From Chelydra serpentina (taxonomy: Eukaryota > Chordata > Testudines > Chelydridae), in the NCBI GenBank assembly GCA_037349315.1, contig JBAIAC010000004.1:26415001-26479000 (forward strand): a stretch of 64,000 nt of DNA, given 5' to 3'. Of the stretch, positions 31,560-44,062 are shown piece after piece. The position numbers and the translations under genes are program-made. How positions within the stretch are numbered: the first letter of the stretch is position 1; each line of letters starts with the position of its first letter. Under the pieces are notes generated by a model that was not told the origin of the DNA, made no database searches, and saw nothing but the letters and a program-made list of their open reading frames with translations.

Positions 31560-32115
31560 CCTGTATCTTGTGGCTGAAGCAGAAAGGCTACCAATCTTGA
31601 TTTAAAATTTTTCAAGTAATGTAGAATCCGTGTGGTGCCAATAATTAATTATCCTCACTGTTAAAAATGTGCACCTTATTTCTAACCTGAATGTATTTAG
31701 CTTCAGCTCCCAGCTTTTCTTGTTATGTCTTTGTCTACTAGATTCAATAGCCTTCTACTGTTAGATATCTTTTCCATATGTACATTGAATGTATTTAGTT
31801 TCTCACCAGTTTCTCACCTGGAACCAGGTGTTCCAGACCTTGAATCATTCTTGTAGATCTTTTCTGAACCCTTTCCAAGTTTTCAAATTCTTTGTGAAGA
31901 ATGGACACCAGAACTCAACACAGCATTCCAGTAGTGATCTCACTAATGCTATATACAGAGATAATAACACCTCCTTCTTGATATTCCCTGTATATACAGC
32001 CAAGGATCACATAATCCCTCTTAGTCTTTGCAGCCATTGGGAGCTCATGCTCAGGTGGTTCTCCATCATGTTCTCTAAGTCTTTTTTAGAGGTGCTGCTT
32101 TTCATGATATAATCC
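31560..32115 (-). mobile_element. Old CR1-like LINE fragment
   Basis: On the plus strand, GATCTTTTCTGAACCCTTTC, GGACACCAGAACTCAACACA and GCCAAGGATCACATAAT are the reverse of the C-terminal reverse-transcriptase region of CR1/L3-type LINEs, in the same order as in the younger CR1 copy at 3659-4373. The frame is lost. Confidence 0.6.
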
Positions 32116-33424
32116 TCATCTTGAAAGTGTGACCTATCGTCTTCTGTCTTCAGTCAAATTGTGCATCCTCGCTAAAGTCTGTTACAAAAAATAATTAAAA
32201 AAAAAAAAAAGATTGGGTGCTGAGGCCAGGAAGCAGGGTAGAGTTTATGAGGAAAATCTGAATTTATTCCAGAGGTGGGGCTGAGTTATCAAGTTCATAT
32301 CGAGTTCGATCTGAATCCAAATTTCTCCAGAGCTCCAGGGGGGTTTGGATCCAAGGTTCTGTTCCAGGCTAGGCAGAGAGAGATCTGGCCTTGGATCCAA
32401 ACTTCCCCAGTTGTTTGAAGGGGGTCAGATTTAGTGTTCAGGTTCAGGCCAACCCCACGTGTATATATAGGCCGACGTTTTCAGAAGAGGTCACTGGTTC
32501 TGGATGCCCAATCTTGGACCCAGTGGGCCTGATTTCCAGAGATGCTGACCACCTGCAGCTCTAATTGACTTCATCAAGGGTTGTGGGTGCTCAGCGCTTC
32601 TGAAATCATGCTCACGCCCTCTCAAGTTGAGCATTCGTTTATTCAAATTTTGGATGAAATGTATTGTATATGTGCTCATATACTCTGGGTCTGAATAGAG
32701 AAAGTGTCTAGGCACATTTTAAAAAGAACCAATTGCCTTTTAAATGAGCCCCTTTTACCATTTAAAATGACAGTTGGTTCCTAAGACAGTTGAGAGAGCT
32801 TCAAGATTTCCAGCAGATGGTGCACAACTTCCAACAGACCACAGTCAGCACTTAGAATAATTTCAAATGACAATCTTTAAAATTAGTCAAATCATGCTCC
32901 TTAACTCCTTGTAAGCAAAGCAAAGGAAATCTAGTTCAAAGGCAGGATTTTCCACTAGCAGGCAGTGCCTTATTTCATGGGTCAGGTGGCCATGAACATT
33001 GGTACAAGGGTTATACTAACCAGTCAGATACCACAGTGATGGATATACAAACCTACCTCGAACAGAAAATATTCCAAGAGAGGGGAATAAAAAAGGAGGG
33101 CCAAATTCTGTAGACCATAGAACTTGGCATGAAATAACTTAGTTGGCTTGTGTTATGATATGATGTTTTCGTACAGGGTAATGTGTTATCGTGGGCTACA
33201 GGAACTATTTCAATCTGAATAAGAAAGTGCATATAAAAAAGCATCCATAAATAGGAAAAATATTTAAATATTTCTCACTCATATTTTAATCTCAAGTGCA
33301 TTATGTGAACATTTTTTTAAAAGACAGTTCTGCAACATACATTCTGATTCCGTACCTTTAAGGAAGTAAGCAGAGCTGTTCCGTTCCGCAGAAAGCAAAC
33401 TACTTACTTTAAAAAGAAAACAAG
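32116..33424. other. Mostly unique non-coding sequence
   Basis: At about 32526-32606 is a degraded palindrome (GGGCCTGATTTCCAGAGATG ... GCGCTTCTGAAATCA). The remainder shows nothing I can name. A poly-A run lies at 32197-32210. Confidence 0.4.
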
Positions 33425-33512
33425 AAAAATACCTGTGGCACCTTAGAGACTAACAAATTTATTTCAGCATAAGCTTTCGTGAGTTAAGAACCCACTTCAT
33501 CGGATGCATGGA
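33425..33512 (-). mobile_element. Penelope-like tail
   Basis: CCTGTGGCACCTTAGAGAC, then CAGCATAAGCTTTCGTGAGT and AACCCACTTCATCGGATGCA, reverse orientation. Confidence 0.8.
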
Positions 33513-34606
33513 CTATTTTTCTTCTTTTCTTTTTACTTAGTTTAACCAATTTAAAGGCCAGTAACAGGCATCTTTCACACTGTTCACTTCTGCTAGTCCA
33601 GCAGAACGTGATATTAGTGGGTATTTAATCTTCTTTTTGAAGAAGGGACAAGGTGATCGTTCAAGCTAGAGTGACAGTGCACAGTGATTGTCCAGCCTCA
33701 TGTTTACATCATCAAGCTACCACAGCACTGAGGAAATAGGAGAGAGCCAGGAGAACACCTAATAATCATTTATTTTGAAACTTTAGTGAGAACAAAAAAT
33801 TCTGAGAAAAAGTAAACAGCGATGGGAAAGTGCTTCAACATCTCAAAGGCTTTATTCATTACCATACCCGTTTCTGAAATTCATTTTTAAAGGAATCTTT
33901 ATCTAAACATGGTGTGTTTCACAGATGTCATTAAAAACAACAGGGAAATGTTCGCATGTACGCACATGCACACAGAGAATTCACATGCTTTGCATACTGT
34001 AACAAGGACACTGGCTGAATTCAGCTCTCAGTTGCACCTCCAAGGATAGAACAAAAATGTGGAGACGTGAGTGCTTCAAAGGCAATGCTTCCTTGGTAAA
34101 GATAACTCAAAAGAAACTTGGGGCCAGGCCACCAGTTGGTATAAGCTGGCATAGCTCCAGTAGATCTAGCCCTAGGATTTTTTTTGTATGTCTGATAGAT
34201 CTGCTGGCATTAATAGTAATGAAAATAATAATAACTTTTAATTGCTGGTGTTTCTACAGCAGCTTTCGTTCAAAGACTTTTTTTTTACCATGATGTTTAT
34301 TTATATCTGTCAAATTCTCCTCTCATTCACACTAGTGTAAATCCTGAGTCATTGCAGAATTTGATGAAGTTACTCAGGATTCACACCAGTATGAGCCGAA
34401 TTTATAAAGGCATCACGGAAATGCAGCTACCTCTTGGGTGTAACGTGGGGAAAGTTTAACAGCCAGTAGAAACACTAGCTGATCGCTTAGGAGAAAAGGT
34501 GAAGGCTATGGTGTCTAATTGAAGCTGCGGGGGCAATTCACAGATTTTAATTGCCTAAATGGAACTGAGTTAGGATACCAGGATAACATCTTTACTGTTA
34601 ATTGCC
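33513..34606. other. Mostly unique non-coding sequence
   Basis: A short imperfect palindrome occurs near 34330-34392 (AGTGTAAATCCTGAGT ... ACTCAGGATTCACACCAGT). Nothing else identified. Confidence 0.4.
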
Positions 34607-35235
34607 TGTGATGGGGTGTTCACCATACACTAGCCTAGAAGAGGTTAGTGATGCTGAGAAGGGACCAGTTAACCAGATAGGCCACAGCTGAGGGGAATTA
34701 GTTAGTAACTCCCTGAATGATGACTGAGCCTAGCTGAAATGAAAGAGGTGGGGCTAGCATAAAGCCATGAAGCTGGTAGGCGAAAAGGGCTGCACTGAGG
34801 GGCCAAATAGCCATTCTCTGGACAGTAGAGAGGGAGGGAAGGCAAGAAACCTAGGGGAGAGGGTGTAGGAAATGGCACTAAGGTTTATGATAGTGCAGAC
34901 CTCAGAGTTGGAACCCAGACTGGGTTCCCCTACTAGCCAATGGGGAAGTGGCACCGTCTGGTCAGTGACTGGGAAGACTCCCTGAGTACTGATATCCTGG
35001 AAGGGGGGAAAACACCTAGTGACCTGGCTGGAGGGCCAACCCACCAAGAAGGAGCAGCCAAGTCACGAAAAGAGAGCACCCTGAGTTGCAGAGGGAGAGA
35101 GATGGGAGGCACTCAATGAGTGGCAGAAGGGGGTGTCCTGGAGAGAGCTAATCCCCAGTGCATCCAGGAGGAGGTGCCCTAGCAGTGAGCAGTGCCCTGT
35201 TACCTTGCCAGAGGGTTTCTAGGCGCTTGGCTTCT
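34607..35235 (-). mobile_element. LTR-like fragment, reverse
   Basis: Begins TGTGATGGGGTGTTCACC, the reverse complement of the end of the LTR-like repeat at 22058-23175, and continues with GGCCACAGCTGAGGGGAATT, matching that repeat's CAGCTGTGGC region in reverse. The far end is not recognisable. No coding sequence. Confidence 0.45.
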
Positions 35236-35815
35236 GAAAGGAGGTAAGCAATGAAAAAGTTAGAGATGAAACACCAAATTCTGCCCTCACTGACATCTCT
35301 ACAACCCAGTTAGTTCAGCCCTGTGTTCTTGGGCTGATTTGGGGCCTGAATTAGAGCTGCTGTAACTCACGCTTGCCTGCCAATAGCTCCAAGTGTGCTG
35401 TTTCCTAGGGGCTACCTTCTTGCCCTCAGCCATGCCCTGACGTACCTGGTAGGTCTGGGACTGCGAAGGTAGCCTAGAACCTTTACTCGGACTCTGTGTC
35501 AGCCAGGAAATCCATGTATACCAAGAGAATTTCCTGGAGGGCAAAGGGACCATCAAGTCTCCATTTTAGTTCATGCTGTGTTTTTCACCACCCAGTTGCC
35601 CAGAAAATCCTCTCTAGCTCACGTAGGCCTAAATTACTCCATATTTTTAAAGAGATAACAAGGTAAGGAAATAAATTTCATGGCCACCTCATCATGACTA
35701 AAATAAACATAAATCAATATGAACTGCTTAAGTAAAACTTCTCTGCAGAGCCCTCTGGTTAGCACTATGCTTGCAGAGTGTTTAAAGTGACTCTGTTTAC
35801 AATACCATAATCAAG
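35236..35815. other. Non-coding stretch, nothing recognised
   Basis: No feature supported. Confidence 0.4.
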
Positions 35816-35820
35816 CAATC

Positions 35821-37413
35821 TGTCTGTTACAGCTGTCCCCCTGCTGGATTCTTTTTCAATAGTGGCCGCCCCCCACCCCGGCCATGGAACTGACCAAAGT
35901 CACAGCCTGGCCCTGCTCATGAAAATGGCTTGTACAGACTAACTGGAGCCATTGCTCTGCCTAGGGAGGAGGCTTCTTGCTCCTTTGTTCGGTTCCTTTG
36001 TTCAGACCCGGGCTCAGTGTAGGGGTGCTCTGCCCAGGTATGCAAGACCTAAAGTGGCCACATAGCTGAGCATATGAGTCATACCTGTGGCTCAGAACTT
36101 GCCCAGGCATGCCTATGCTTAGCTGTCTTTCCCTGCTCTCTCCCTCCTCCCCTGTATCCAGAGAAGCCAATCAAAAGTACTGGTGGGAAACTGCCTAAGT
36201 TTGCCTTTAAAACCAGACATTTTCTGATCAGACCCCTGGAGAAGTTCCTTGCCTTGCCACCTGGTCTGATCAGCTAGGGGTCTTGGGAGGCCCTCTCCCC
36301 GCTCTCGTTTGTTTTTTGAGCGTACCCCCATTTTAAACTCCCCTCCCACGAACAACGAATTTGTGCCTGGAGATCTCCTGATTATTGTAAGCGAATCGAG
36401 TATTCTCTGCGTCCTCTGATGCTGAAACTTCTGCTGCTGTCTTGGGAATTGGTAAGAAAAAACCTCTTGCACGCTTCCCCTTGTTTTAACTGCTGGCTTT
36501 CTTTCCCCAGCAGGCAGACGCAAGCTAACTCCTTGGTCTGTATTAGGTTTAGTCTTTAGTCTAGATAAATTGTAATTTCATTTTGCATAGCAGTGGTTAA
36601 GTAGGTTTAAAGAATTGTTTGTATTGTGTTCTGTTACTTGCTAACTTGTGTAGTCTTGGTTAAGTTAAATCATAAGATTTTACTGTGTTCTGTATAATTG
36701 TGGTTAAGTCTGTCTTCCCGCTGCCCAAACCCCCGAAGCTCGCCCGTGTCTCCCCCCGAGCTCCCCAGTCTCATTGCAGTCTCTCTGCTGTTTAAACTTG
36801 CAGCCTGTCTGCTCTCTGTGTCTCCCTCAGTTCAAATCTCCCTCCACAGCGCCTCTGCCTTTGGTCTCTGCTCCACCACGTGTCTTCCCCCCCACCCCAA
36901 CCTCATTTCTCTACCACTGCCTTTCTCTCTCTCCCCTAATCCCTTCCACCACATGCTCACTGCCCCCCCTTCCTAGAGCTGCCAAGCCTCAATTGCATTA
37001 CTAAAGCCTAGCATAAAAACCCCATTGGTTACTTTCCTTTTTCTCTCTAACACACCTCACATTTACACCACTGTGACCCATTTTTACCTAAAGTTATTGG
37101 TTATTTAACACATTTTACCCATAACTGTTAGTTGATTATATGCTGCTGTGACACACCCTTTACATAGAAATTGTTAGCTACCTGTTACATTTATACTTCA
37201 GTGTTAATTGGTTACCAACTGTATTGTACCCCACTGTTGAAACCCCCTATCCTGTTTACTAAAAGAAACCCCTCCCCAATTGTCTACCTTAACAAACCCC
37301 ATACCCCTCACTATTGAATTTTCCCTGTTTTTATATTCTCTTAATAAAGTTTATTTTGCACCCCACCCGTGCAGTAATTGTCCCCCAAGATCCCCTACCT
37401 GCTGGCAGGGACA
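35821..37413 (+). mobile_element. Solo LTR, 1.6 kb
   Basis: A long terminal repeat starting TGTCTGTTACAGCTGTCC and ending CCTGCTGGCAGGGACA. CAATC is repeated exactly at 35816-35820 and 37414-37418, a 5-bp target duplication. Inside, a TTTAAAA promoter-like element (about 36207) lies upstream of GC-rich sequence, and TTAATAAAGTTTATTTTGCA near 37341-37360 is a good poly(A) region about 60 bases from the end, as expected for the R/U5 boundary. There is no internal region and no coding sequence, so the provirus was lost by LTR recombination. The retrovirus family cannot be told from this alone; 1.6 kb is long for an LTR. Confidence 0.75.
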
Positions 37414-37666
37414 CAATCTAGAATCAATGTGGACTCAAAATAGCAAAGTGCAGTGCTGATCACACAATACATGGCCCCAAACTCTTACATTACCATGTTT
37501 TCATGAAATTTCATTATTTAAATCATCATAACAATTATTACCTTCATTTCTGCGCAAGGCTAGCCTGATAGAAACCCCTGTGGGCTGCATTAAGGTATAA
37601 AGAAAATGTTAACGTAAGTTTGGTTCTAATGCACTGTGTGTAGGTCTGCGTGCTTTATATATGCAG

Positions 37667-37810
37667 TGTTGTAGCCATATTAGTCCCAGGATATTAAAGA
37701 GACAAGGTGGGTGAGGCAATATCTTCTGTTTGACCAACTCCTGTTGGTGAGAGACAAGTTTTTGGGCTTACACAGAGCTCTTGGATTTTTTTTAAACTGG
37801 CTTCATCAGT
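37667..37810 (-). mobile_element. Penelope-like tail, second subfamily
   Basis: TGTTGTAGCCATATTAGTCC, GACAAGGTGGGTGAGGCAAT and CTGTTGGTGAGAGACAAGTT are the signature of another dispersed Penelope-type tail of reptile genomes, here in reverse and diverged. Confidence 0.65.
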
Positions 37811-38689
37811 TCAAAGAATTCTGCAAATTACCACATGTCTTTAAAGTTCTTTTGCCATAAAAAAGATGTTTATCATAAATTTTCAGACTGTAAAATACAA
37901 GGTGCACAACAGAAGACTGGCAAAATCCTCAGCTTGGTGAAGCTATATTGAAGTTACGCTTCCATACCCTCCAGCTGAAGGCCTGGCTCGTAAATTGTTA
38001 TATAGCTGAAGTAGTTTGTCATGTGGCTGAAGTAGTTTATTTAGTGCCAGTGGAAAACTGCAGGTGATGTTCTAGTAATTGAAAGCCATCAAATCTACGT
38101 GGGCCTGTTTAGCTGACTATATCTAAAAATGCCATTTGAAAACAATATCCTAACTAATTAGGGACAGGTGTGGAAACACCTTTCAGGCTATGAATAGACC
38201 ATAGGTAGCCAGAGTCAAATTGGTGAAATGTAGAGGTCACAAGACCTCAGCAACAAAAGTGTTTTAAAATGCTAGTTTCCAGAGTACTTAGAAATGGAGG
38301 ACACTCAGATGGATATGAGTAGATTGAAATAGATACGTTTTTCAAAATAGCTGTGGGTATTGAATAATTTTTTATACCTGTAATGAAAGTGCTGTAAGCC
38401 ATAGACACCCACTAAATGAATACTATCATACTCAGCAAACCTGCCAGCCCACACAAGTACTTGACTTATGCTACTGTCTTGTGTGTTTTAAGTCTGAATT
38501 CCCCCCGCCCCCCCAAACTATGAACTCTCTTACTCACTCTTAGGCTCCAGGCAGGAAGGATGATTCTTCTATCAACTTCATCTTTTAAATTCCTTTGGAG
38601 TCAATATTAAAATGACAAATATTCAAGTTGCAGGCAAAAACAAAGCATGTGTGTCCTTCACCAGGGAATAGCATTCTCTGCTCTCCGTT
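37811..38689. other. Non-coding stretch, nothing recognised
   Basis: No feature supported. Confidence 0.4.
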
Positions 38690-38787
38690 CCTGATAGACA
38701 GGGTGCTAAACTCTGCCGTTAGCTACAGCTCTGCTGAAGTTCATAGGGTTACACGAGTGTAACTGAGGGCAGAATTTGGCTCAGGAA
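38690..38787. repeat. Short interspersed repeat
   Basis: AACTCTGCCGTTAGCTACA ... GTGTAACTGAGGGCAGAATT is a short inverted-repeat-like family related to other small palindromes here. Confidence 0.45.
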
Positions 38788-39060
38788 GTTGAGTCTGGGG
38801 TAGTCAAGATCACTTCAAAGTGGCTCTGTCAGCACAATGACCCATCATTCTCTGACACAGTACAAAGCAGTTATTAAAAAATCAATGTTTGTCAACACTT
38901 TATCTCTTTTTATATAGCGCCTACCACTGAGGTATTTAAGGTTCTGATACTGGAATTGTCTCCATGAGATGAGATTCTTGTGCCCGCGTGGAGCCCAGTG
39001 AAGTCATCAATGGGGCTCTGGTGCCACTTGCAGCATTGGCTGGGGTGGGAAGTAACTAAG

Positions 39061-39145
39061 AACCAGATCCTCCAAGGTATTTAGGCAGCTAACTCCCACT
39101 GAAATCAATGGGAGTTAGTTGCCTATATACCTTGGAGGATCTGGT
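39061..39145. repeat. Palindromic MITE-like repeat
   Basis: AACCAGATCCTCCAAGGTAT is mirrored by ATACCTTGGAGGATCTGGTT, and TAACTCCCA by TGGGAGTTA, with AATCAATG at the centre. An 85-bp near-perfect palindrome. Confidence 0.85.
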
Positions 39146-40885
39146 TCTTAGTTACTTGACTGCCTGTTAATGGGACCAAAGCCAGGGAGCTGGAGGGCAG
39201 ATGCCACAATAAATAGCCAGCCCCTGCACCTTCACTCCCCACCCTTTTCCTGCCACAAGAACTGAAAAGTGGGAAGTTAATGCTGCTTAAAGCAGAATAG
39301 CACCTTGGAGAAACCAAAGCTGCTGATATGCACTAACTACTGCACACACCGTGGTGGGTTTTTAATCTAAAATAGTTAAATTAAGGGATGGGGTAAGAAA
39401 GGAGTTTGGGGTGTAGGTCAGAAGTGGAAGGTGAAGCAAGATGTGGGCTATGCAGGAGGAGAGGAGGATGCATGGTACACAGGGTCAAGAGGGATGATGC
39501 TGCCTGCTACTCCTCCTTTCCCCTCCATCTGGAACATTGTCCTTGACTCTGCATGGCCTGAGTCTTCACTCTCCTCCTACAAATCGCGCATCAGAACTCA
39601 CTTCATTTGATTAGTGCTGACCTCTGCTCCTTCTTGTTTTCCCTGACTGACGGCATCCCCTAATTTTGCTATATTAACTAAAAATAGGAACCAGTGAGAC
39701 ACAAGATATCTCTGCAGCTATAAATGTATCTCCTGACATTTCACTGTCTTTACCTTCACCCTGCCCATGCCCCTTCACCAATCCTTCCTTTATCGCTAGC
39801 CATTGTTGTATTATGTTGAATTTAGGCCTCGAATCTATGAGAAGTTCTATGCAGGTGTAGAGGTCCATCTGCACAGAGCTCCTGGCAGGATCAGGGCCTT
39901 AAATTGGAAATGCTCCAGTTCTGTATGAATTACTAATAACCTAGGGATCCAAGCTGGTGTTCTTCCCTGGAGGCATTTTTCCTCACCCCTTCCCTTTTCC
40001 AAATCACCAACTTGGTCTAAAGCTCAGTCCAGATATATGCTGCTGGTCCTGAAGAGGTGTCTTGCAGATGGGTCATTTGGAATGAGAGTGATAGAATGTG
40101 GCCCCTCTCTCAGCCTGCCAGACAACATACTTAAAGGCACAGCACAGTTTAATCCCTTGGTGATTATACTGGTGTGTATTAATGACACTGACATTACTAG
40201 GCAGTAAACTTACCAGAAAGCATCTCTTTCCTTGTGCTTTATCGGATTAATGTATTTCTTGTGTCCCTTATCTTTTAAAGGGGGAAGGTGATTTTCAAGA
40301 ATCACTGCTAAGGAGTCTTCAAGTGTCAGGTTATTCCCATGCTTATCATTTTGATATCCAAACTATATACCATGATTTCATGGAAATGAGAAGTGAATGG
40401 AGGGTATTCTGTAACATCCATTGTATTTTTCTAAGCTTTTATTTTCAGCTCTGCTAACATTCTCCCCACCTCATTCCCTGCTTACAAATCTCTGTGTGGT
40501 CCCATTGAACTTTTACATTTGTTTCCATGTGGGATAACCTCACAGGTTCTTATGAAATGTTTGTGTGATATGGGTTTCATTTCTTGAGTTGCAGGGGCTG
40601 AACATTTCCTGCATGTAAATGGGTGCTACAACTGATGCAAATTCTGCCTCTTCTATTCTTCAGCCTGGATACATTTTTATATACTTAATAGTACAGTAAT
40701 TAGTATATATCCACCAACTTCATTCAAGTCTTCAGAAGTCTCTGCTTCATCTGATTCCTTTCCCACAACCTAACTACATTATCAATTAGTGTAAGACATT
40801 ATTTTAGTATTCAGCCAACAGAATTCAGGAACAACAATGGGCATAGCTAACCCACAAAAAGGGAGCGAGATTATTTATTATTTAG
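39146..40885. other. Mostly unique non-coding sequence
   Basis: No gene recognised. Near 39860-39900 there is a faint GGCAGGATCAGGGCC repeat trace. Confidence 0.4.
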
Positions 40886-40887
40886 AT

Positions 40888-40950
40888 TGCCTAGCACCTG
40901 GGACCCCCAGTCATGGACCACAACCCAGTAGTGCTAGATACTGTACAAAC
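40888..40950 (+). repeat. Interspersed repeat, split by an LTR
   Basis: CCCCCAGTCATGGACCACAA then GTGCTAGATACTGTACAAAC belongs to a common old reptile/bird repeat. It continues after the LTR at 41620 with AAACACAGAACAAAAAGA. Confidence 0.6.
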
Positions 40951-41619
40951 TGTGGCAAATTGCTGGCACTACTATGATGGGTCCGGCACTTTCTCTTCTT
41001 GTGGGGGGGTTTCAGGGTGCCATTTTGTGCCCCTGAACTGGGGTAACAGCTATCCTACTAGTATCCCAGGGAAGGGGAGTGGAGAGGGAGGGGCCCGCCC
41101 TCTACTCTGGGTCCCAGCCCAGGGGCCCTATGATACCAGGTGAACCACTTGTACCAGTGATTCTTTCCACTGGGCTACTTCCCTCTCCTGACCTTCAGCT
41201 TGTGGAGCTTCCTGCCTTCCCTCTGCACAAGCCAGGTGTCCCTTTACCTAGGAACTTGGTCTTCTTAGCCCGCTGCAGCACTTCTCAAAACTCTCCTCCG
41301 CTTTCCTCCGAACTGCTCACTGCTCCACCACCAATCCACTCTGCTTCACTCCTCCAAACTGCTCACTGCTCCACCACCAAACCACTCTGATTCAGCTCCT
41401 CCAAATTGCTCTCTGCTCCACCACCAAACCACTCTGCTCCAACTCCTCCTCACTCTGCTCCAACTCCTCCTCTGGCTGATTGAAGCAGGGGGATTTTATC
41501 AGGTGACTGGCTTCAGGTGCTCTAATTGGCTTCAGGTGCTTTTAATTAATCTACAGGGAATAAGGCTTCTCCTCATCCTAGATCACTCTCCTGCTGCCTT
41601 CTGGCCATGCTGTATCACA
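40951..41619. mobile_element. Solo LTR-like element, 669 bp
   Basis: Starts TGTGGCAAATTGCTGGCA and ends CTGGCCATGCTGTATCACA. AAAC is present at 40947-40950 and 41620-41623, and deleting the insert rejoins a known repeat (40888-40950 with 41624 onwards). The segment at about 41285-41470 is a tandem array of roughly 50-bp units (CTCCTCCAAACTGCTCACTG then CTCCACCACCAAACCACTCTG), three or more copies. No coding part. Confidence 0.75.
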
Positions 41620-41623
41620 AAAC

Positions 41624-42711
41624 ACAGAACAAAAAGATGCATAAGAGACTTAAATAAGACATAAGAGGATAGATGTCTGAAGTGCCCAGTGGTTAATGAT
41701 TGAAACTTGTGTGCTACTCCATGTACCAGGTTTAGTGCTTACCACACTTCAGAACAGAAGGTGTTTACGCAGAGAAAGGGTTAACAATTTCAGTTAGCTG
41801 GCTTTTTCCTGTTGATGGCATCACATAAATCAGAGGTATTGGTTGTAAACAAAGCTCCTGGCTATCTAGCATGTCCAACTCCCATAAAAGGGCAGATTCT
41901 AATAATAAGGAAGACTTCATTTTTAAATTATTTAATTTTTGGTACCCGGCTTCAGTGTCATCCAGTGTTAATTTTCTTCACAGATAAATTATTCCATGAA
42001 GTTGAGGGCACCCAAGCCTGGCAGAAAAATGACCCACAAAAATCTAGTTGTTTCACATCCATATTCCTGATGACTTTTCTAGACAATAATAAAACCCCTG
42101 TAAGACATTTGAAGAATAATATTTGACCACCTTTACAATTAATTAAGAAGCAATGCTAGTTGTTTGTTTAGTCCTAGTGTTAGCTATTCAGCGTAGAATA
42201 AAATATTACTTACAATACTCTGGTCTTAAGTGATATCTAGTCTAAGCTATTTTATTTCATTTTTTAAATGTATAGTAATAGAAGGTTACGTAAAGGAGAA
42301 GAACCTACATTTTGGCCTTGTGCCCTTTAAAAATATTAGAGGAGAAGAGAGATATGGTCTTGTCATTGTCAATTAAGAAATGGTTCAGTGCTAGAAGACT
42401 TGGTTGCGTTGGTCAGCCCACACGTCAGTGAGTCACTTCCACTTCATCGGCAATGGAAGCACACAATAGCAAAATGCATCATAGCCATCTAGCCAATGGG
42501 TACAACTCGAATGCCAAAAAAAGTAAAGTTAGTCACTGAGTTTATTTTGTTGAGATGCAGCGTTAAGGTCAGCAAGCCCTTCCATGAGTGCTTCCTCTGG
42601 AGCAAGATGATTTAGGCAGATGCCGTGCAGTAACACTGTTCACCAGAGGCTGTTTGCCTCAGCCTGCAAGTTAGAGAGTCAGCCAGAGTTGGTGTCTCTC
42701 TGTGTGCTCAA
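41624..42711. other. Mostly unique non-coding sequence
   Basis: The first ~70 bp continue the repeat interrupted by the LTR. The remainder shows no feature I can support. Confidence 0.4.
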
Positions 42712-43050
42712 ATAACGAGGAGTCCTTGTGGCACCTTAGAGACTAACACATTTATTTGGGCATAAGCTTTCGTGGGCTAAAACCCACTTCATCAGATGCA
42801 TGGAGTGAAAAATACAGTAAGAAGAATATATATTATAGCACATAAAAAGATGGGAGATGCCTTACCGAGTTGGGGGGTCAGTGCTAACAAGACAATTCAA
42901 TTAAGGTGGAAGTGGCCTATTCTCAACAGTTGACAAGAAGGGGTGAATACCAAGGGAGGGAAAATTACTTTTGTAGTGCTAACGAGGCCAATTTTAAAAA
43001 GGGCCACCTTGATTTCATTGGCCTCGTTAGCACTACACCCACCCCTCTTC
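42712..43050 (-). mobile_element. Penelope-like element, 3' fragment
   Basis: AACGAGGAGTCCTTGTGGCA, then GCATAAGCTTTCGTGGGCTA and AACCCACTTCATCAGATGCA, followed by the upstream part of the element (GACAAGAAGGGGTGAATACC). Reverse orientation. It ends in an unusual perfect inverted repeat (42973-42991 with 43018-43036). Confidence 0.8.
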
Positions 43051-43717
43051 AGTTGCACAGAGCCCTAAAGAAGACTGCTTTCCTGAGGCTCAATTCCTCT
43101 CTTGCCTAGGAGTGGCCTCAGCTGTTTTGTAGGGTAGGACAGAAAATGTTTTTGGTGCCCCCTTTTTGGTGTCCACTGCCCCCCAGACAGCCACGCAATA
43201 ACAACAGGGACAAAAAGGACCAACCAAAAGCCAATCAGTGAAGCAAAACCAGTGGAGGAGGGAAAAAGGCAACTCCACTCCCCTCCCCCGCAAAAAACCC
43301 CCCCACCTCCCACCCCAGCCTGGCACAGCAATCACCCTGCTTATTTGCTCCTAGAACCAGCCCTGTCCCTACCTCCCCATGGGACTGTGCAGCTCTGACT
43401 TTGGACACCCATTGTTGTCTCAGGTCTCACTCCAAATCATGCATGTTTAATCACACAATAGCATCATTCTGGTGCATGAACATTAGAAAGAGAAACTGAC
43501 TAAACCGAAAGTGAAACCATCTACTAATCTATGTCCAGTGTCCAAACACAGCAAAGTGCACAAGTGAACAGCCAACAACAATGGTGAAAGGTAAACCTGA
43601 GTTTAAAAACGATTTCACTTATAATAATCTAAGTGCCACAGGTAAGGAAATTTTGCTTTTTTTTAAAATATGATTTTAAACTTGACAGTGTCCTTTCAAT
43701 GCGCAATATATAGTAGG
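43051..43717. other. Non-coding stretch, nothing recognised
   Basis: No feature supported; open frames near 43065-43335 follow a C-rich stretch. Confidence 0.4.
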
Positions 43718-43725
43718 ACAACATT

Positions 43726-43849
43726 TAGGGTGACCAGACAGCAAGTGTGACAAGTCGGGACCGGGGGTGGGGGGTAATAGGAACCTATATAAGAAAAAGA
43801 CCCAAAAATCAGGACTGTCCCTATAAAATCGGGACATCTGGTCACCCTA
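43726..43849. mobile_element. hAT MITE (TAGGGTG family), copy 4
   Basis: Starts TAGGGTGACCAGACAGC and ends CATCTGGTCACCCTA. Flanks ACAACATT (43718-43725) and ACAACATC (43850-43857) agree at 7 of 8. Confidence 0.93.
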
Positions 43850-43872
43850 ACAACATCATGATCATGTGCAAT

Positions 43873-44062
43873 TAGGGTGACCAGATGGAAGGACCCAAAA
43901 ATCGGGACTTGTCTGAGCAAAAAACAAAAAACCCCCACCTTCCCGGGGAAGAAGCCCCGATATCGGGACAAATGGCGTCCCAACCATGCATCAGTCGGGA
44001 CGCAGGACAAAAGAGGAAAAATCGTGACAGTCTCGATTGTATCGAGACATCTGGTCACCCTA
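43873..44062. mobile_element. hAT MITE (TAGGGTG family), long variant
   Basis: Same ends (TAGGGTGACCAGATGG ... CATCTGGTCACCCTA) but 190 bp with a different middle. TGTGCAAT is repeated exactly at 43865-43872 and 44063-44070. Copy 4 lies only 23 bp to the left. Confidence 0.93.

Noticed and set aside
34607..34620. Harbinger or hAT terminus at TGTGATGGGGTG
   Set aside because: It matches the reverse of the end of the LTR-like repeat at 23160-23175, so an LTR fragment is the better reading.
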